64,000 nucleotides of DNA from Lantana camara (lineage: Eukaryota; Streptophyta; Magnoliopsida; Lamiales; Verbenaceae). Below, piece after piece: positions 61,996-64,000 of the stretch. A program made the translations under genes and the position numbers. The notes under the pieces are model-generated. The model was given only the letters and a program-made list of their open reading frames with translations, ran no database searches and was not told where the DNA came from. The stretch covers positions 56,885,501 through 56,949,500 of the forward strand of contig CM074862.1 in the NCBI GenBank assembly GCA_037501455.1, given 5' to 3'. Position 1 is the first letter of the stretch, and every line of letters begins with the position of its first letter.

Positions 61996-63189
61996 GCTCG
62001 TCGTTCTGCGAGGAAAAACAGAGCAGCAACTCTGTTTTTCGTGGGAAAAGCTTGCAAAAACAGGGGCAGCCATAAGGAAGCTCTTGTACACTCATAGACA
62101 TGCTCATAATTTATAAAACTCATACAAATCATGTAATTCATTCATATATACAATAAGTCATGCATAAAATTGGCAAAAGATCATCCAATAATAATTTTTC
62201 ATTCATGGAAGCTTCAAGCTTCATTAATGGCATATCATGCTATGATCAACCAATACAAAATCTTAGCATCTAGAAATGATAGGGAAGTTACAAGCAACAA
62301 TTTCCATGCATCAACTCTCACTAAAAACCAAAGATAGACATAGAATCAAGAATTCATATCATATAACTCATTTCAAGCTTCTCTTCATCTCACATGAATC
62401 TCCAACCCATACAAAGATATAATCGGAAGAAAATGGAGAGGAGAAATAGAGAAAAACATTCCATACCTTACCTTGGAAGAAGATGGAAGATTAGTTGATC
62501 TTGAGCTTAGGGTTTGGATGATCAAAATGGAGGGTTTCTTGGAGCTTCTTCCTTGGCCTCTTGAAATGATGATGATCGATCAAAATGAGGGCAAAGGAGG
62601 AGGAGAATGCTGATATTTAGTGCTAATATGGGTAGGATTCGGGTCGGTTCAAGTCCGGTTCGTTTAGTAAACGATTCAAACAAGTTATAAGAAACGAGGT
62701 TGTGAAAAGATTCATTGTCGAGGGTTCAAACGGTATCCAAATAATACAAGGTCAAGTTTAATGGATAGGTAACGTCGAAATGAGTTCAACGCCGGTTACG
62801 GATCTCGATTTCGAGGTCCGGAGCTCAAGATATCACGAAAACCGTTCAGGGTTGCCTATATTCAAATAGGTCCCTAAACTTTCAAAAAGTGGCAATTAAG
62901 CCCAAACTCAAATTTCCAATTGAGTCCAAAACATTCAAATAAGTTACAATTAAGCCCACGTATTACACGAAACATATAATTTCATTCAATTAATACCGAA
63001 TTCACAAAATTCGTATTCTCACATTTTCATTCATATCGTCATAACACAAGTTAGAATTCATATAGAAATTTTAACAATTCAATCAAATTAGAAATAATCC
63101 AATTAGTAAAACATGATATAAACTCATATAATTAAATGAAATTGCGCACATAACTCATACCTGCACGTGTGAAAACACGGGGCGTTACA

Positions 63190-63329
63190 GTCGTTCCCAT
63201 TTTGGCCTTGCGCCGGAAGGGCCGTTCCCAGCTAAGACGCATTTCTAAAATTGAAATCGTTGGCTCGTTTTGGGGATTTATGGGAACGACCGTTCCCATT
63301 TACAAAGGGAACCCGGAACGACCGTTCTC
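63190..63329 (+). repeat. Paired palindromic boxes in H, right half
   Basis: Resumes the third box (GTCGTTCCC), then a worn fourth (about 63214, GGAAGGGCCGTTCCC), a fifth GGGAACGACCGTTCCC (63282) and a sixth CGGAACGACCGTTCTC (63314). With D removed the six spacings are 32, 48, 31, 68 and 32. Confidence 0.8.
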
Positions 63330-63551
63330 ACCTGGATTGCAGAACAAAATATTCTGCATAAAATTGCATTTTAGCCCCTCGATCCAACGACTTATTTGAC
63401 CCCGAATTGCTTTTATATGATCCCATATGTACTGAAACAAGATGTTTTCATGCCACATTGTGATTTGCACGTCATCTCGTTACATTTTGCCGTTCGTCAT
63501 ATTTGGTCTATTTAGAGTCAAGTCTCACGTGTACACGTCTATTTTGCACAG

Positions 63552-63617
63552 ACCAGCTTCGTAGGGACGAGGAGCAAGCCCCGTAGGCCATGCCCTACGT
63601 GTCTTTTATCGGTAAAG
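63552..63617 (+). other. Candidate LTR exon 2 (66 nt) of H
   Basis: Acceptor TATTTTGCACAG, donor TAAAG|GCGAGG, i.e. a GC donor where the other families have GT. Confidence 0.45.
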
Positions 63618-63892
63618 GCGAGGTTTAATTGTTAGTTATATAGAACCCGTATATCCCTTATGTGATATTTCGGCCAAAAAGGTATATATATTTATAATCT
63701 CTATAAATCATTGATCATTTCAAGTCGTGTTCAAGCAAGCAAGCAAGCCATGTATTGTTTTGTGCATGTCTAGGCGAGTAGCATGATCGTTCACGTTTGG
63801 GCACGAGGGTAGTGACTAGAGCCAACCGGGAAAGCAAGGGCTGACGGGTAACTCTGGCGCTATCCTCATCATATTTGGGGTCACCCCTGAAT

Positions 63893-63910
63893 CCGCTAGG
63901 AGGTCAGTGG
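63893..63910 (+). other. GGAGGT-loop hairpin in H LTR
   Basis: CCGCTA, loop GGAGGT, CAGTGG (one wobble pair and one mismatch at the loop base). Confidence 0.55.
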
Positions 63911-64000
63911 AGGAAGGAGCTCCGGGCTTAGGGATTCATGTACCCTCTGCTCAATGAGATTGGATGTTGGGGCCTTGCAATCCCATCATCAAACCAGAGG

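Larger units (their letters stand above)
49541..63189 (-). mobile_element. Element D: Tekay-like chromovirus, minus strand
   Basis: Minus-strand order: 5' LTR (63189 to 60184), primer-binding site (60174-60163), gag, pol, polypurine tract (52518-52501), 3' LTR (52500 to 49541). Solo LTR D2 lies in the integrase gene. The flanks GCCAT (49536-49540) and GTCGT (63190-63194) are probably a decayed duplication of GCCGT. It inserted inside the third palindrome of the H LTR. Confidence 0.88.
60184..63189 (-). repeat. Element D 5' LTR (3006 bp)
   Basis: Minus strand starts TGTAACGCCCC at 63189 and ends at 60184 (plus TGTAACGCCC). Carries candidate donor CCAAG|GTAAG at 62471, boxes 61781-61995, exon 61356-61418, hairpin 61062-61077, and a TCAT-rich microsatellite near 60878-60904. 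Confidence 0.92.
48525..64000 (+). mobile_element. H: gypsy-type LTR, split by D and running off the window
   Basis: Starts TGTAACGGCCCGAATTTT at 48525, is interrupted by D at 49541-63189, and resumes at 63195 to the window end (about 1.8 kb of LTR seen). Contains a candidate donor CCAAG|GTCGG at 49078, three pairs of palindromes, a candidate exon 63552-63617 and a hairpin 63893-63910. The overall layout equals that of the other LTRs; no end or internal region is visible, so its full nature is inferred. Confidence 0.7.

Overview
The window is plant nuclear DNA, probably from a flowering plant and most likely a dicot, and it is made almost entirely of nested long terminal repeat (LTR) retrotransposons. 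I found no host gene, rRNA, tRNA gene, CRISPR array or bacterial feature. The evidence is long LTRs of 2.2-3.7 kb starting TGT and ending ACA, primer-binding sites matching the 3' end of plant initiator tRNA-Met (TGGTATCAGAGC), polypurine tracts, 5-bp target duplications, and Ty3/gypsy chromovirus polyproteins of the Tekay/Del type (gag, protease, reverse transcriptase, RNase H, integrase, chromodomain-like tail). The species cannot be named from this sequence.

Layout. 1-7595: decayed minus-strand Ty1/copia element (Angela/BARE-like), lying in the internal region of family A. 7596-14670: family A, a non-coding LARD-like element arranged internal-LTR-internal, a tandem form sharing one LTR. 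14671-30241: element B, a plus-strand Tekay-like element with a truncated 5' LTR and many stop codons. B carries element C (15672-22790) inside its gag gene; C has two 3.17-kb LTRs around only 787 bp. 30242-47232: a minus-strand relative of A (A'), whose LTR is split by element E (34591-45481). E is the best preserved autonomous element and has a perfect ATTAA duplication. 47351-48524: minus-strand LTR piece G, cut by H. H is a plus-strand LTR (48525-49540 and 63195-64000) running off the window, and it is split by D (49541-63189), a minus-strand Tekay-like element. D carries a solo LTR, D2 (52750-55689), in its integrase gene.

The main discovery is structural. Most of the gypsy-type LTRs here, whatever their family, carry in the same mid-LTR place a cluster of short palindromes in pairs 31-33 bp apart. 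Each palindrome has a 6-base GC-rich core (often CGGCCG) and arms that are shared within a family but different between families. The cluster sits just downstream of a candidate 5' splice site and upstream of a short candidate exon (42-92 nt) found in every LTR that I could check. Further on is a second module, a stem with a nearly constant GGAGGT loop whose stem covaries between families. Together these suggest a family-specific recognition system in an LTR-borne intron. Genome-RNA dimerisation or packaging is one possibility; binding of a dimeric DNA-binding protein is another. This is inference and needs comparative and RNA data.
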